Positions 55,813-64,000 of a DNA stretch of 64,000 bases are shown one piece after another. The translations under genes and the position numbers were made by a program. Origin of the DNA: Megasphaera sp. AM44-1BH. Lineage in GTDB: Bacteria > Bacillota > Negativicutes > Veillonellales > Megasphaeraceae. Location of the stretch: NCBI RefSeq assembly GCF_003467125.1, contig NZ_QSFA01000011.1, positions 1 to 64,000 of the forward strand, in the 5' to 3' direction. The notes below the pieces were generated by a model. It was not told the origin of the DNA, made no database searches, and was given only the letters and a program-made list of their open reading frames with translations. How positions within the stretch are numbered: position 1 is the first letter of the stretch; each line of letters opens with the position of its first letter.

Positions 55813-56523
55813 TTGGGAACATATGGTGAATCTAAAATAGGCCTGGTGCGCAAAGTCAATGAAGATTCATACTATATCAGTGCTGATCAGGATGTATTGG
55901 CCGTTGCCGATGGCATGGGCGGATACGTTGGTGGCGAAATAGCCAGCAAGACAGCTGTTAAAGCGATTGCCTATTATTTTGATAATTACACATTTACAGC
56001 TCCCGTACAATTGGAAAAAGCCGTTCAATATGCCAATTCCTGCATTCTCAGCAAGACGATGATTGATCCGTCGCTGAAGGGGATGGGAACGACTGTATCG
56101 TTAGTGACCTTATCGGGCGAACGGGCTTTCTGGGCACATGTCGGCGACAGCCGGATTTATCTGTATCATGATCATGAATTGCAGCAAATCTCGAAAGACC
56201 ATACGATTGTACAGGTCCTGATGGAAAAAGGAAAAATCACAGAAGAAGAAGCCAAGGATCATCCGAAGCGGCATGTTCTTACCCGTGCCGTCGGCGTTGA
56301 CCGCAATTTATTAGTAGACAGCGGAATTTTCCAGATACATCATGGTGACCGGCTGCTCCTTTGTTCTGACGGATTAACCTCTTTTGTCAGCCAGGAAGAA
56401 TTATGTGAGGCACTGGGGAATACAGCACTCAGTGAACGGGAAATCATTAATACGTTATTTGACCGTGTGTATGAAAATGGTGCAAAAGATAATGTGACAG
56501 CTGTACTTAAAACCGTTGAGTGA
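55813..56523 (+). CDS. stp: PP2C-type serine/threonine phosphatase
   Basis: The 236-residue metal-dependent phosphatase has KVNEDSYYI, VADGMGGYVGGEIAS, TTVSLVTL, AHVGDSRIYL, LLLCSDGLTSFV and the terminal KDNVTAVL. All metal-binding Asp motifs are present. The start is TTG 55813. It reverses phosphorylation by the kinase encoded 35 bases downstream, a conserved Firmicutes pair. Confidence 0.94.
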   Translation: MGTYGESKIGLVRKVNEDSYYISADQDVLAVADGMGGYVGGEIASKTAVKAIAYYFDNYTFTAPVQLEKAVQYANSCILSKTMIDPSLKGMGTTVSLVTLSGERAFWAHVGDSRIYLYHDHELQQISKDHTIVQVLMEKGKITEEEAKDHPKRHVLTRAVGVDRNLLVDSGIFQIHHGDRLLLCSDGLTSFVSQEELCEALGNTALSEREIINTLFDRVYENGAKDNVTAVLKTVE

Positions 56524-56558
56524 ACAGATACCTGCTATGAAAGTGGTGGAAATCAGAA

Positions 56559-58481
56559 ATGATTGGTCATATCTTAGACAATCGATATAAGATATTGGAA
56601 AAAGTGGGTAGCGGCGGCATGGCCAGCGTGTACAAGGCACAGGATATCCTCCTGGACCGTATTGTCGCGGTCAAGGTCCTGCATAGCAAATATGCCAGTG
56701 ATCACGATTTCGTCGTGCGCTTCCGTCAGGAAGCCCAGGCTGCGGCCAAATTGTCCCATCCCAATATTGTAAATATATATGACGTCGGTTACGACGAAAA
56801 TGCGCATTATATCGTTATGGAATATGTGCGCGGCGAAACACTGAAGGAATATATTGAAAAACATGGACATCTGCCAATCAATACGTCTATCCAGATTACT
56901 TTTGATATTGGCGAAGCATTGGAACACGCCCATGCGAACGGGATTGTCCATTGTGATATCAAACCGCACAATATCCTGGTGACAGAAACCGGGCGGATCA
57001 AAGTGGCCGATTTTGGCATTGCCAGAGCCATTAATTCCAGTGCGACTAATAAAGGGGATAACTCTGTTCTTGGATCGGTTCATTATTTTTCACCGGAACA
57101 GGCCAGCGGTGGTAAAATCGATGAACGGACGGATATTTATTCCCTCGGCGTCGTCATGTATGAAATGATGACCGGCGTCGTCCCCTTTGAAGGAGATACG
57201 GCTATCAGTGTGGCCCTGCAGCATGTGCAGGACGATATCCCCCTGCCGAGCAAGTACAACCGCCGGATCCCGCAGCTGGTAGAACGATGCATACTGAAGG
57301 CCATGGCCAAGAATCCGGACGACCGGTTCCAGTCTGTTACAGAAATGATGTCGGAACTGCGAATGGCCCAGGGATTTGTCAATACTAATAAGGCCAAGGG
57401 CGCACCGCCGATTATCAAAAATAATTTTAATACGCAGAAACTGCAGCCGCTGAAAGAACGGCAGGAACCCAGAAAGAAGGGCATTATTGCCCGTTTTGTC
57501 GATTCAATCAGCAATCATTCCAAAAAATCTATTATTATCGGGATGATGCTGGTATTTGTAGCGACTTTTGCCTGGGCCTTTTTCTCCTTCGGTAACTTCT
57601 GGAGTACAGAAAATATCACCGTACCCGATGTGACGGGAAAACAGGTGGAAATCGCCAAGAGTATATTGAAGAAGAAAAATCTCGATGTGTCTGTCAAAGA
57701 AGTGGAAAGCTCCGATGTGCCAATTGGTGAAGTCATCAGTCAGACTCCGTCAGGTGGTGCTGTCGTCAAAGCACAGCGGACGATCCATCTGACAGTCAGC
57801 AAGGGCAATAAGGGAGAAGAAGTGCTGATCCCGGATCTGAAAGGGCTGACGATGGATGAGGCAGAAAAAATCCTGAAAGAAATAGGCCTTTCCATTGGTA
57901 AGGTCAAGTATGAAGCCAGTGATTCTGTCGAAAATGGACATATCATCAGTCAGAGCCCCAAATCGCCTAATAAAGTAGAAAAGGGTACGAAAATCAACCT
58001 CGTGGTCTGCCGAAAGAGCAGCGATGAAACGAAACAGACCAAGGCACTGCCGGATACATCGGGCATGAGCCTTGACGCGGCAATTAAAGCCCTGCAGGAT
58101 GCAGGTTATAATGTCGGAAATATTTCCAATCTCGACAGCTCCAAAGACCAGAGCCAGGCGAAAGTTACGGGTCAGTCCCAGCAGGGCGATTCCGTCGATT
58201 TGTCTGTTGAATACCCGGCAGCAGCGCCGGCAGCCGATCCCAACGCCAATAATCAGGAACAGGCCGGTACGACTCATACGGGTATGGTCAATATCAGCGT
58301 TCCGTCTGGTGCTTCCAGCCAGCATGTCCAGATTGTCGTCAGCGATGATAATGGGTCCCGTGTCGTCTATGACCGGAATCAGTCTGGCGGGGACAGTATC
58401 AGCAAGAGCGTCAGTGGGACAGGCCGTACGAGAGTCAAAGTATATATCAATAATTCACTGGTTCAGGACCAGTACATTTAA
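56559..58481 (+). CDS. prkC: PASTA-domain serine/threonine kinase (PrkC/Stk1)
   Basis: The 640-residue product has a cytoplasmic kinase domain (about 10-275) with GSGGMASVYKA, VAVKVLH, HCDIKPHNIL and DFGIARA. One transmembrane helix follows (about 325-345, SIIIGMMLVFVATFAWAFF), then three PASTA repeats (about 352-415, 420-487, 495-552), each opening with a P..(S/T)G or PDLKG turn, and a Ser/Gly-rich end. It senses cell-wall fragments and regulates growth. ATG 56559 follows AAGTGG. Confidence 0.94.
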   Translation: MIGHILDNRYKILEKVGSGGMASVYKAQDILLDRIVAVKVLHSKYASDHDFVVRFRQEAQAAAKLSHPNIVNIYDVGYDENAHYIVMEYVRGETLKEYIEKHGHLPINTSIQITFDIGEALEHAHANGIVHCDIKPHNILVTETGRIKVADFGIARAINSSATNKGDNSVLGSVHYFSPEQASGGKIDERTDIYSLGVVMYEMMTGVVPFEGDTAISVALQHVQDDIPLPSKYNRRIPQLVERCILKAMAKNPDDRFQSVTEMMSELRMAQGFVNTNKAKGAPPIIKNNFNTQKLQPLKERQEPRKKGIIARFVDSISNHSKKSIIIGMMLVFVATFAWAFFSFGNFWSTENITVPDVTGKQVEIAKSILKKKNLDVSVKEVESSDVPIGEVISQTPSGGAVVKAQRTIHLTVSKGNKGEEVLIPDLKGLTMDEAEKILKEIGLSIGKVKYEASDSVENGHIISQSPKSPNKVEKGTKINLVVCRKSSDETKQTKALPDTSGMSLDAAIKALQDAGYNVGNISNLDSSKDQSQAKVTGQSQQGDSVDLSVEYPAAAPAADPNANNQEQAGTTHTGMVNISVPSGASSQHVQIVVSDDNGSRVVYDRNQSGGDSISKSVSGTGRTRVKVYINNSLVQDQYI

Positions 58482-58505
58482 TACGCCCCAGGGCAGAGGA
58501 GGATT

Positions 58506-59372
58506 ATGACAACAGGCCGGGTCATCAAGAATTACAATGGTTTTTATTACGTCGATACAGGAAAACAGGAGCTGGTGGAATGCCGGCGCAGAGGTAAATT
58601 GAAAGCAAAGATTCTCGTAGGGGACCAGTTATCCCTGACGATGGTGGATAACCACAAGGGCGTTATCGAGGCCGTCCTGCCACGGACGAATGCGCTCCGG
58701 CGCCCGGCGGTGGCCAATATCGACCAGATGTTCATCATCATGGCCGCCCAGTCACCGGACCCCAACCAGTTCCTGGTGGATAAAATGCTCATGACGTGTG
58801 AATACGCCGGCATCCATCCAAAGCTCTGCTTTAATAAGTGTGACCTGGACCGGGATACGGCAGAACAGTACCAGGCTTTTTATCAGGACTGCGGATATGA
58901 CGTGTATCTCGTATCGGCCCGGACAGGGGAAGGGATAGATGCGCTTCTGCGGCTTCTGCCGCAGAAGATGACAGCCTTCGGCGGTCCGTCCGGCGTAGGA
59001 AAGTCCAGCTTGTTGTCGCGGATTCTGGGACGGGATTTGTCTGTCGGCCAGGTCAGTGAGAAAATCAAACGGGGCCGTCATACGACACGGCATTCAGAGA
59101 TACTCCGCGTAGATGATCACACCTATGTGGTTGATACGCCGGGATTCAGCTCCCTGGAATTTGAAAACCTGGAACCGAGAGAACTGATACAATTGTTCCC
59201 TGACATGATGCCGTATACCGGTACCTGCCGGTTTAATTCGTGTCTTCATTATCATGAACCGGACTGCAGTGTCAAACAGGCTGTCACAGAAGGGGCGATA
59301 AAGGAAGAACGCTATATGACGTATTGCAAAATTTTGGAGTCTATTCTGGAAAGGAAACGATTTGCATGGTAA
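58506..59372 (+). CDS. rsgA: Ribosome small subunit-dependent GTPase A (RsgA)
   Basis: The 288-residue circularly permuted GTPase has an OB-fold N-terminus, then G4 (FNKCDLD), G1 (GPSGVGKSSLLS) and G3 (DTPGF) in permuted order, and a zinc site CRFNSCLHYHEPDC. It aids late 30S maturation. ATG 58506 follows GAGGAGG. Its stop overlaps the rpe start by seven bases. Confidence 0.95.
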   Translation: MTTGRVIKNYNGFYYVDTGKQELVECRRRGKLKAKILVGDQLSLTMVDNHKGVIEAVLPRTNALRRPAVANIDQMFIIMAAQSPDPNQFLVDKMLMTCEYAGIHPKLCFNKCDLDRDTAEQYQAFYQDCGYDVYLVSARTGEGIDALLRLLPQKMTAFGGPSGVGKSSLLSRILGRDLSVGQVSEKIKRGRHTTRHSEILRVDDHTYVVDTPGFSSLEFENLEPRELIQLFPDMMPYTGTCRFNSCLHYHEPDCSVKQAVTEGAIKEERYMTYCKILESILERKRFAW

Positions 59373-60010
59373 CTATCTGTCCGTCTATTTTATCAGCCGA
59401 TTTTGCCCGCCTGGCCGATGAAGTCAAAGACGTTGAAAAAGGCGGCGCTGATTATATTCACCTCGATCTGATGGATGGACATTTCGTGCCCAATCTGACC
59501 TTTGGTGTGCCCGTGATTGCCAGTCTGCGCAAGTATACGGCAGTTCCTTTTGATGCCCATCTCATGGTAGAACACCCGGAAACGTATATCGACGGGCTGA
59601 AGGCGGCTGGCGTCACCTATGTGACGGTCCATCAGGAAGCCTGTACTCATCTGGACCGGGTCATCCAGCAGATCCACGAAGCCGGTATGAAAGCAGGTGT
59701 CGCGCTCAACCCGGCAACCCCGGTCTCTTCCCTGGAATGTGTGGCCGGAATCGTCGATATGATCCTTATCATGAGTGTCAACCCCGGCTTTGGCGGTCAG
59801 ACATTCATCTCTTATGCGCTGGATAAAATCCGTGCAGCCCGGTCTCTCCTGACGAAGTGCGGCAATACGACGGCTGTCATTGAAGTCGATGGCGGTGTCA
59901 ATGGCAAGACCGTCCAGGCTGTGAAAGATGCGGGAGCGGATTTCCTCGTAGCCGGCAGTGCCGTCTTTGGCGCGGCGGACAGGACCGCAGCTATTGCAGC
60001 TCTGCGCTGA
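59366..60010 (+). CDS. rpe: Ribulose-phosphate 3-epimerase
   Basis: The 214-residue TIM-barrel enzyme of the pentose phosphate pathway has ICPSILSADFARL, HLDLMDGHFVPNLTFG (metal ligands), HLMVEHPE, MSVNPGFGGQ and EVDGGVNGKT. ATG 59366 inside rsgA gives the standard family length. Confidence 0.96.
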   Translation: MVTICPSILSADFARLADEVKDVEKGGADYIHLDLMDGHFVPNLTFGVPVIASLRKYTAVPFDAHLMVEHPETYIDGLKAAGVTYVTVHQEACTHLDRVIQQIHEAGMKAGVALNPATPVSSLECVAGIVDMILIMSVNPGFGGQTFISYALDKIRAARSLLTKCGNTTAVIEVDGGVNGKTVQAVKDAGADFLVAGSAVFGAADRTAAIAALR

Positions 60011-60023
60011 GGATATGCGGCGC

Positions 60024-60052
60024 TTGTATTTCTTTTTTTCTTATGGTAAAAT
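60024..60052 (+). promoter_or_regulatory. Promoter of the riboflavin operon
   Basis: TTGTAT (60024-60029) and TAAAAT (60047-60052) have 17-base spacing. The predicted start near 60059 lies about 25 bases before the FMN riboswitch. Confidence 0.65.
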
Positions 60053-60083
60053 ACTTTTTGTATGAAAGAACTGAATAGAAATA

Positions 60084-60210
60084 GTCTTTGGGGCAAGGTG
60101 AGAAAGCAGGGCTTTCAATTCCTGACCGGCGGTAGAGTCCGCTAACTCCTTATCAGGAGCTGAACCGATGGGATTTCGGTACCGACAGTATAGTCTGGAT
60201 GGGAAAAGAC
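60084..60210 (+). promoter_or_regulatory. FMN riboswitch (RFN element)
   Basis: P1 is GTCTTT (60084-60089) with AAAGAC (60205-60210). Inside are the conserved blocks GGGGCAAGGTGA, GACCGGCGGTAGAGTCCGC, and CCGACAGTATAGTCTGGATGGG. A strong terminator follows at 60239, so FMN binding should end transcription before ribD. Confidence 0.95.
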
Positions 60211-60238
60211 GGCACGGACGTGTGTGTTTAGTGTGCTC

Positions 60239-60279
60239 AAAAAGGCTATTGGTATGGGTATGTACCGATGGCCTTTTTT
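60239..60279 (+). terminator. Riboswitch-controlled terminator
   Basis: AAAAAGGCTATTGGTA (60239-60254) pairs over 16 positions (two T-G wobbles) with TACCGATGGCCTTTTT (60263-60278), and the T-run is part of the right arm. Confidence 0.88.
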
Positions 60280-60308
60280 ATTTCTTTGGCAGGAAAGGAA
60301 GGACAATC

Positions 60309-61445
60309 TTGGAACCGATAGAATATATGCAGGAAGCCCTGTCTCTGGCCAGACTGGCACTGGGATATACGTCACCCAATCCGGCTGTCGGGTGTGTCAT
60401 CGTAAAAGATGGCCGGATCGTAGGACGGGGCTATCACCGCAAGGCCGGTACACCTCATGCAGAAGTATGGGCACTGCGGGAAGCGGGAGATCAGGCTGAA
60501 GGCGCGACGGTATACGTTACATTAGAACCGTGTGCCCATTATGGACGGACGCCACCCTGCGCCCGGACACTGGTAGAAAAGAAAGTGGGAAAGGTCGTCA
60601 TGGCCATGCTTGATCCCAACCCCCTCGTAGCCGGGAAAGGGGCTGCTATTTTGCGGCAGGCCGGTATTCCCGTGGAAGTAGGCCTTCTTTCCCGCGAAGC
60701 AGCCCAGCTCAATGAAGTATTTATCAAAAATATGATGGTTGAAAAGCCATTTATTGCCGCTAAACTGGCTCAGAGTCTCGACGGCCGTATTGCGTCAAGA
60801 ACTGGCAAATCCCAGTGGATTACTAATGAAGAAGCACGGAAGGAAGGTCATTATCTGCGCTCCATATATGATGGCATCCTCGTAGGCATCAATACGATTC
60901 TGACGGATAATCCCCTCCTGACCTGCCGGATAGAACGGAAAGAGCAGGATGCACCGCATCAGCCGGTACGCATTGTCCTGGATACCCATGGCCGCATACC
61001 GGAAACGGCACTGGTTATTACTGATAAGACGACTGACACGATAGTCGTTACGACGACTTTGTGCCATACAGATAAGATGCGCCGTTTGAAAGAACTAGGG
61101 GTCCGCGTTGTTCTGGCCCCGCTGACAGGGGACGGTCATATCGATCTGGTACAGGCACTGGATCTGTTATGGAACGAAGGCATACGCAGTATCCTCGTGG
61201 AAGGCGGCAGTACCGTGCAGGGCAGCTTTTTTGATCACAAGCTCGTCGATAAGATATATGCTTTCGTTGGCAATAAAGTAATCGGCGGTTCACAATCGCT
61301 GCCATCTGTTGGAGGAAAAGGCGTTGATGATCTGGCCGAATGTATGCCTCTTTCTTATGACAGTGTTAAAATGGTCGGCGATAATCTGCTGATTACCGCC
61401 TATAATACAGAAAGGGAGGGTGCCTATGTTCACTGGCATCATTGA
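60309..61445 (+). CDS. ribD: Riboflavin biosynthesis deaminase/reductase RibD
   Basis: The 378-residue bifunctional enzyme has an N-terminal deaminase with HAEVWAL and PCAHYGRTPPCARTLV zinc ligands, and a C-terminal reductase with AKLAQSLDGRIASRTGKSQWI, DGILVGINTIL and VEGGSTVQGSF. TTG 60309 is chosen because AAGGAAGG lies six bases before it and the resulting start (EPIEYMQEALSLARLALGYT) fits the family; ATG 60327 is the alternative. It overlaps ribE by 20 bases. Confidence 0.93.
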   Translation: MEPIEYMQEALSLARLALGYTSPNPAVGCVIVKDGRIVGRGYHRKAGTPHAEVWALREAGDQAEGATVYVTLEPCAHYGRTPPCARTLVEKKVGKVVMAMLDPNPLVAGKGAAILRQAGIPVEVGLLSREAAQLNEVFIKNMMVEKPFIAAKLAQSLDGRIASRTGKSQWITNEEARKEGHYLRSIYDGILVGINTILTDNPLLTCRIERKEQDAPHQPVRIVLDTHGRIPETALVITDKTTDTIVVTTTLCHTDKMRRLKELGVRVVLAPLTGDGHIDLVQALDLLWNEGIRSILVEGGSTVQGSFFDHKLVDKIYAFVGNKVIGGSQSLPSVGGKGVDDLAECMPLSYDSVKMVGDNLLITAYNTEREGAYVHWHH

Positions 61446-62070
61446 GGAACTGGGGACAATCCGTGCTATGGACCGGCGTACGGACTCCATTGTCCTCACC
61501 ATAGAAGCCCATACGGTGCTGGAAGGTACCCGCATCGGCGATAGTATTGCCGTCAACGGCGTCTGCCTGACGGTGACATCCCTGACTGATACATCGTTTA
61601 CGGCAGATGTCATGCATGAAACGATGCGCCGGACGTCATTCTGCGAGCTTCGTACAGGATCATCGGTCAATCTGGAACGGGCAATGCAGGTCGGCGGTCG
61701 TTTGGGCGGGCACATCGTCAGTGGCCATATTGACGGTACGGGTCATGTATCGCGTGTAGAAAATGACGGGATTGCCCGGGTCATCACCATTTCTATTCCC
61801 AGAGATATAGCCCCCTTTATCGTAGAAAAAGGCTCTATTACCATTGATGGAATCAGCCTGACCGTCGTCTCTGCCGGCAGCAGTCAGTTTTCCGTATCCA
61901 TCATTCCCCATACGATGAGCCATACGACGTTGATGGATAAGCATCCCGGTGCCATCGTGAATCTGGAGACGGATATTGTCGGTAAATACATTCATCGCTT
62001 CATGGAAACAGGTCCTGCAGAAAGCCGGAAAGGCGTCACTATGGAAATGCTGTTGGAAAATGGATTTTAA
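61426..62070 (+). CDS. ribE: Riboflavin synthase alpha subunit
   Basis: The 214-residue product is built of two lumazine-binding repeats, each with a conserved start: MFTGIIEELGTI / GDSIAVNGVCLTVTSL, then GGHIVSGHIDGTGH / KGSITIDGISLTVVSA. It converts two lumazines into riboflavin. ATG 61426 follows AAGGGAGGG. ribH follows 45 bases downstream, without a ribBA gene between them. Confidence 0.95.
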   Translation: MFTGIIEELGTIRAMDRRTDSIVLTIEAHTVLEGTRIGDSIAVNGVCLTVTSLTDTSFTADVMHETMRRTSFCELRTGSSVNLERAMQVGGRLGGHIVSGHIDGTGHVSRVENDGIARVITISIPRDIAPFIVEKGSITIDGISLTVVSAGSSQFSVSIIPHTMSHTTLMDKHPGAIVNLETDIVGKYIHRFMETGPAESRKGVTMEMLLENGF

Positions 62071-62115
62071 CATATCCCAAAGTTTACTATATTAATCATT
62101 AGGAGAGTGGTACGA

Positions 62116-62580
62116 ATGGTACAAGTAAAAGAAGGTAAATTAATAGGTTCTGGTATTAAAGTAGGGATTGTCGTTGCCCGTTTCAATGAATTCATCTGCA
62201 GCCGTCTTCTCGGCGGCGCCTATGATGCGCTGAAACGTCACGGCGTGGCTGATGATGACATTACGACAGCCTGGGTTCCCGGTTCCTTTGAAATTCCCCT
62301 CATTGCCCAGAAGATGGCAGAATCGGGCAAATACGATGCCGTCATCTGCCTGGGAGCCGTCATCCGCGGGGCAACCAGCCATTATGACTTGGTATGCAAC
62401 GAAGCAGCCAAAGGGATTGCCCAGGCAAGCCTCAAGACAGGCGTTCCTGTCCTGTTTGGCGTCATTACGACAGAAAATATCGAACAGGCCATCGAACGGG
62501 CTGGTACGAAGGCTGGTAATAAAGGCTTTGACGTGGCAACCAGCGCCATTGAAATGGTCAACCTCATTAAAGAATTATAA
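62116..62580 (+). CDS. ribH: 6,7-dimethyl-8-ribityllumazine synthase
   Basis: The 154-residue product has VGIVVARFNEFICSRLLGGA, PGSFEIPLIAQKM and GAVIRGATSHYDLVC, the standard lumazine synthase motifs. ATG 62116 follows AGGAGAG; an upstream in-frame ATG at 62107 overlaps that ribosome site. It ends the operon at a bidirectional terminator. Confidence 0.96.
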   Translation: MVQVKEGKLIGSGIKVGIVVARFNEFICSRLLGGAYDALKRHGVADDDITTAWVPGSFEIPLIAQKMAESGKYDAVICLGAVIRGATSHYDLVCNEAAKGIAQASLKTGVPVLFGVITTENIEQAIERAGTKAGNKGFDVATSAIEMVNLIKEL

Positions 62581-62586
62581 GCACAG

Positions 62587-62620
62587 AAACGCTGCACGCC
62601 AGATGATGGTGTGCAGCGTT
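62587..62620. terminator. Bidirectional terminator between ribH and the DUF6173-like gene
   Basis: AAACGCTGCACGCC pairs with GGTGTGCAGCGTTT (one G-T wobble) around AGATGAT, with T and A runs flanking. Confidence 0.82.
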
Positions 62621-62656
62621 TTACGTAGCAGTTTTTCTATAGAGTGGTATCCTCGT

Positions 62657-63127
62657 TCAGTCCGTATCGTCTTCAATATCCGGCTCCGGACTGGTCGTAA
62701 AACCGATAACCCGGCGTGGTTCTTCCGGATTGCTGCGTTTGACTGCGACGAGTAGCAGGTTCAGCTGGGACAGGTGCTGGACCAGTTCGACGCGGGAACC
62801 GTCTTCCAGTTCTCCGTAAAACACGATCATATTCGGATCCCAATAGCCAACATCCTGGATAGAAAAGGTGATATTGCCGGCCGATACGAGGCGGCCGCCG
62901 GCCTGCAGATCGTCTGGCAGGTCTTCTTCAAATTTATTGATTAATGTGACTACCCGTTTGTACATATCCGAAGCCAGATAAGGAGTTTCCGGATCTTCCT
63001 CCTCATCGGTCGTCCCGGCGGGATTGACCAGGACCAGCTTGGTATCTTCGTCTTCCGCCTTTGCCGTATTCTTCAGGACCGGATCTGCTGCCACAGGTTC
63101 TGTAGCTGTTTTCGGTTTTTCTGTCAT
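62657..63127 (-). CDS. Acidic hypothetical protein (DUF6173-like)
   Basis: The 156-residue product has an acidic low-complexity N-terminus (about 1-55, with DEEEDPETPY). A compact domain follows: YKRVVTLINKFEEDL, RLVSAGNITFSIQDVGYWDPNMIVFYG, VELVQHLSQLNLLLVAV. This resembles DUF6173 proteins; function unknown. ATG 63127 follows GAGGAGG. It is transcribed against the rib operon and diverges from hslO. Confidence 0.65.
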   Translation of the reverse strand: MTEKPKTATEPVAADPVLKNTAKAEDEDTKLVLVNPAGTTDEEEDPETPYLASDMYKRVVTLINKFEEDLPDDLQAGGRLVSAGNITFSIQDVGYWDPNMIVFYGELEDGSRVELVQHLSQLNLLLVAVKRSNPEEPRRVIGFTTSPEPDIEDDTD

Positions 63128-63272
63128 ATAGAGTCCTCCTCTCTGCATTTTGTTTATATATCTTATTTCGACGACACACAGTCTGATTCCTGCTATAGGA
63201 GATGACTAGTATTTTCCGTACCGGAATAGTATAATATAAAGTACCTTATTACGGAGAAAGGATACATTATTT

Positions 63273-64000
63273 ATGCACATAGAAGATAAAATTATACATT
63301 ATACATCAGACGAACTGATTCGTGTTTCTGTGGCAGTGACGCGCACGATTACACAGAAAGCCCGGACCTGCCACAACTTGTCTCCTGTGGCGGCAGCAGC
63401 CCTGGGCCGGGCCATGACCGGGTCGGTCCTGCTCGCCGGAGATTATAAGAACCATGAAGGCGTATCGCTGAAATTTAACGGTGACGGCCCGCTGGGAGCC
63501 GTTCATGCCGACTGCTTCGATTCCCGTTATGTCAGAGGATACGTGGATCATCCGCAACTGGATATTCCACTCAAGCCGAATGGAAAACTCGACGTCAGCG
63601 GAGCCGTGGGACAGCATGGGCAGCTTTCAGTGACACGGTTTACACCGGAAAAAATGACCTATACCAGTCAGGCCGAACTCGTATCGGGAGAAATTGCCGA
63701 AGACCTGGCCTATTATCTCCTTACGTCAGAACAGGTCCCCTCGACAATCAGCCTGGGCGTGCTCGTAGCGCGGGATTATTCCATTGCTGCGTCGGGCGGA
63801 TTCCTGGTGCAGGCTCTTCCCGGGGCAAAGGATGAAGATCTGGCACGGGTAGAAGCCAATATCACCTGTATAGGGCCGATTACGTCGTACCTTAGCAATC
63901 ATCCCGACGGAGAAGAACTGGCCGGCATTATTCTGGGCGGCATGCATTATAAAGAATTGTACCGGCAACCTTTGTCGTGGCGCTGTACCTGCTCTCGGGA
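63273..64000 (+). CDS. hslO: Hsp33 redox-regulated chaperone (partial, runs off the window)
   Basis: About 242 codons are visible from ATG 63273 (MHIEDKIIHYTSDELIRV), which follows GGAGAAAGGA. Hsp33 features include ARTCHNLSPVAAAALGRAMT, LKFNGDGPLG, RGYVDHPQLD and, at the window edge, WRCTCSR, the CxC half of the four-Cys zinc switch. The CxxC half lies beyond 64000. A TATAAT at 63230-63235 is a probable -10. Confidence 0.93.
   Translation, partial: MHIEDKIIHYTSDELIRVSVAVTRTITQKARTCHNLSPVAAAALGRAMTGSVLLAGDYKNHEGVSLKFNGDGPLGAVHADCFDSRYVRGYVDHPQLDIPLKPNGKLDVSGAVGQHGQLSVTRFTPEKMTYTSQAELVSGEIAEDLAYYLLTSEQVPSTISLGVLVARDYSIAASGGFLVQALPGAKDEDLARVEANITCIGPITSYLSNHPDGEELAGIILGGMHYKELYRQPLSWRCTCSR

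Overview
The window looks like the chromosome of a Gram-negative-staining Firmicute of the Negativicutes (Veillonellales, Megasphaera-like). The basis is moderate GC content, strong Shine-Dalgarno sequences, a Firmicutes-style housekeeping cluster with a PASTA kinase, an FMN-riboswitch riboflavin operon, and a PBSX-like myovirus prophage. The genus is my inference; no rRNA or other decisive marker is present.

Layout. (1) 1-3000: left flank. It holds a tandem pair of 24-residue hydrophobic peptide genes with their own promoter and terminator. After them comes a collapsed relic of a sibling prophage, whose fragments lie in the same order and orientation as the matching genes in the intact prophage. 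The relic keeps the 3' end of a MuF head gene with an alternative C-terminal toxin-like tip, an immunity-like gene and a head-tail connector gene. (2) 3003-43367: a complete-looking prophage of about 40.3 kb, bounded by a 48-bp direct repeat and integrated into the 3' end of a tRNA-Arg(CCG) gene. (3) 43320-64000: host chromosome, comprising tRNA-Arg, a cysteine desulfurase and mnmA, lepA-hemW, priA-def-fmt-DUF116-rsmB-rlmN, stp-prkC-rsgA-rpe, a riboswitch-controlled ribD-ribE-ribH operon, a small acidic protein gene, and the start of hslO (Hsp33), which runs off the end.

The prophage reads from the left as follows. Leftward lysogeny genes: integrase, a secreted protein, an AlbA_2/ATPase protein and a CI-like S24 repressor. 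A Cro-like gene and operator repeats follow. Rightward early genes: HTH proteins, YqaJ exonuclease plus RecT annealing protein, an HD protein, a DnaD-like replication protein, a DnaC-type loader, a cytosine methyltransferase, a DUF1064 nuclease and an ArpU-like late regulator. A phage-encoded tRNA-Trp lies between early and late genes. Head genes: terminase, portal, scaffold, capsid, MuF-toxin, immunity and connectors. Contractile tail genes: sheath, tube, a frameshifted chaperone pair, tape measure, PBSX-type baseplate and fibres. Then a remnant diversity-generating retroelement, an XhlA/holin/amidase lysis module, and the right attachment site.

The most interesting points are: (a) the MuF polymorphic toxin/immunity cassette inside the prophage, and the alternative cassette just outside attL bounded by the same homology blocks, one of them identical over 371 bp; (b) the fossil diversity-generating retroelement at the tail fibre (variable lectin-fold protein, 10-bp-stem hairpin after the variable repeat, Avd, and only the C-terminal third of the reverse transcriptase); (c) the tandem hydrophobic micropeptides; (d) clusters of 11-bp repeats and of repressor-type operators.
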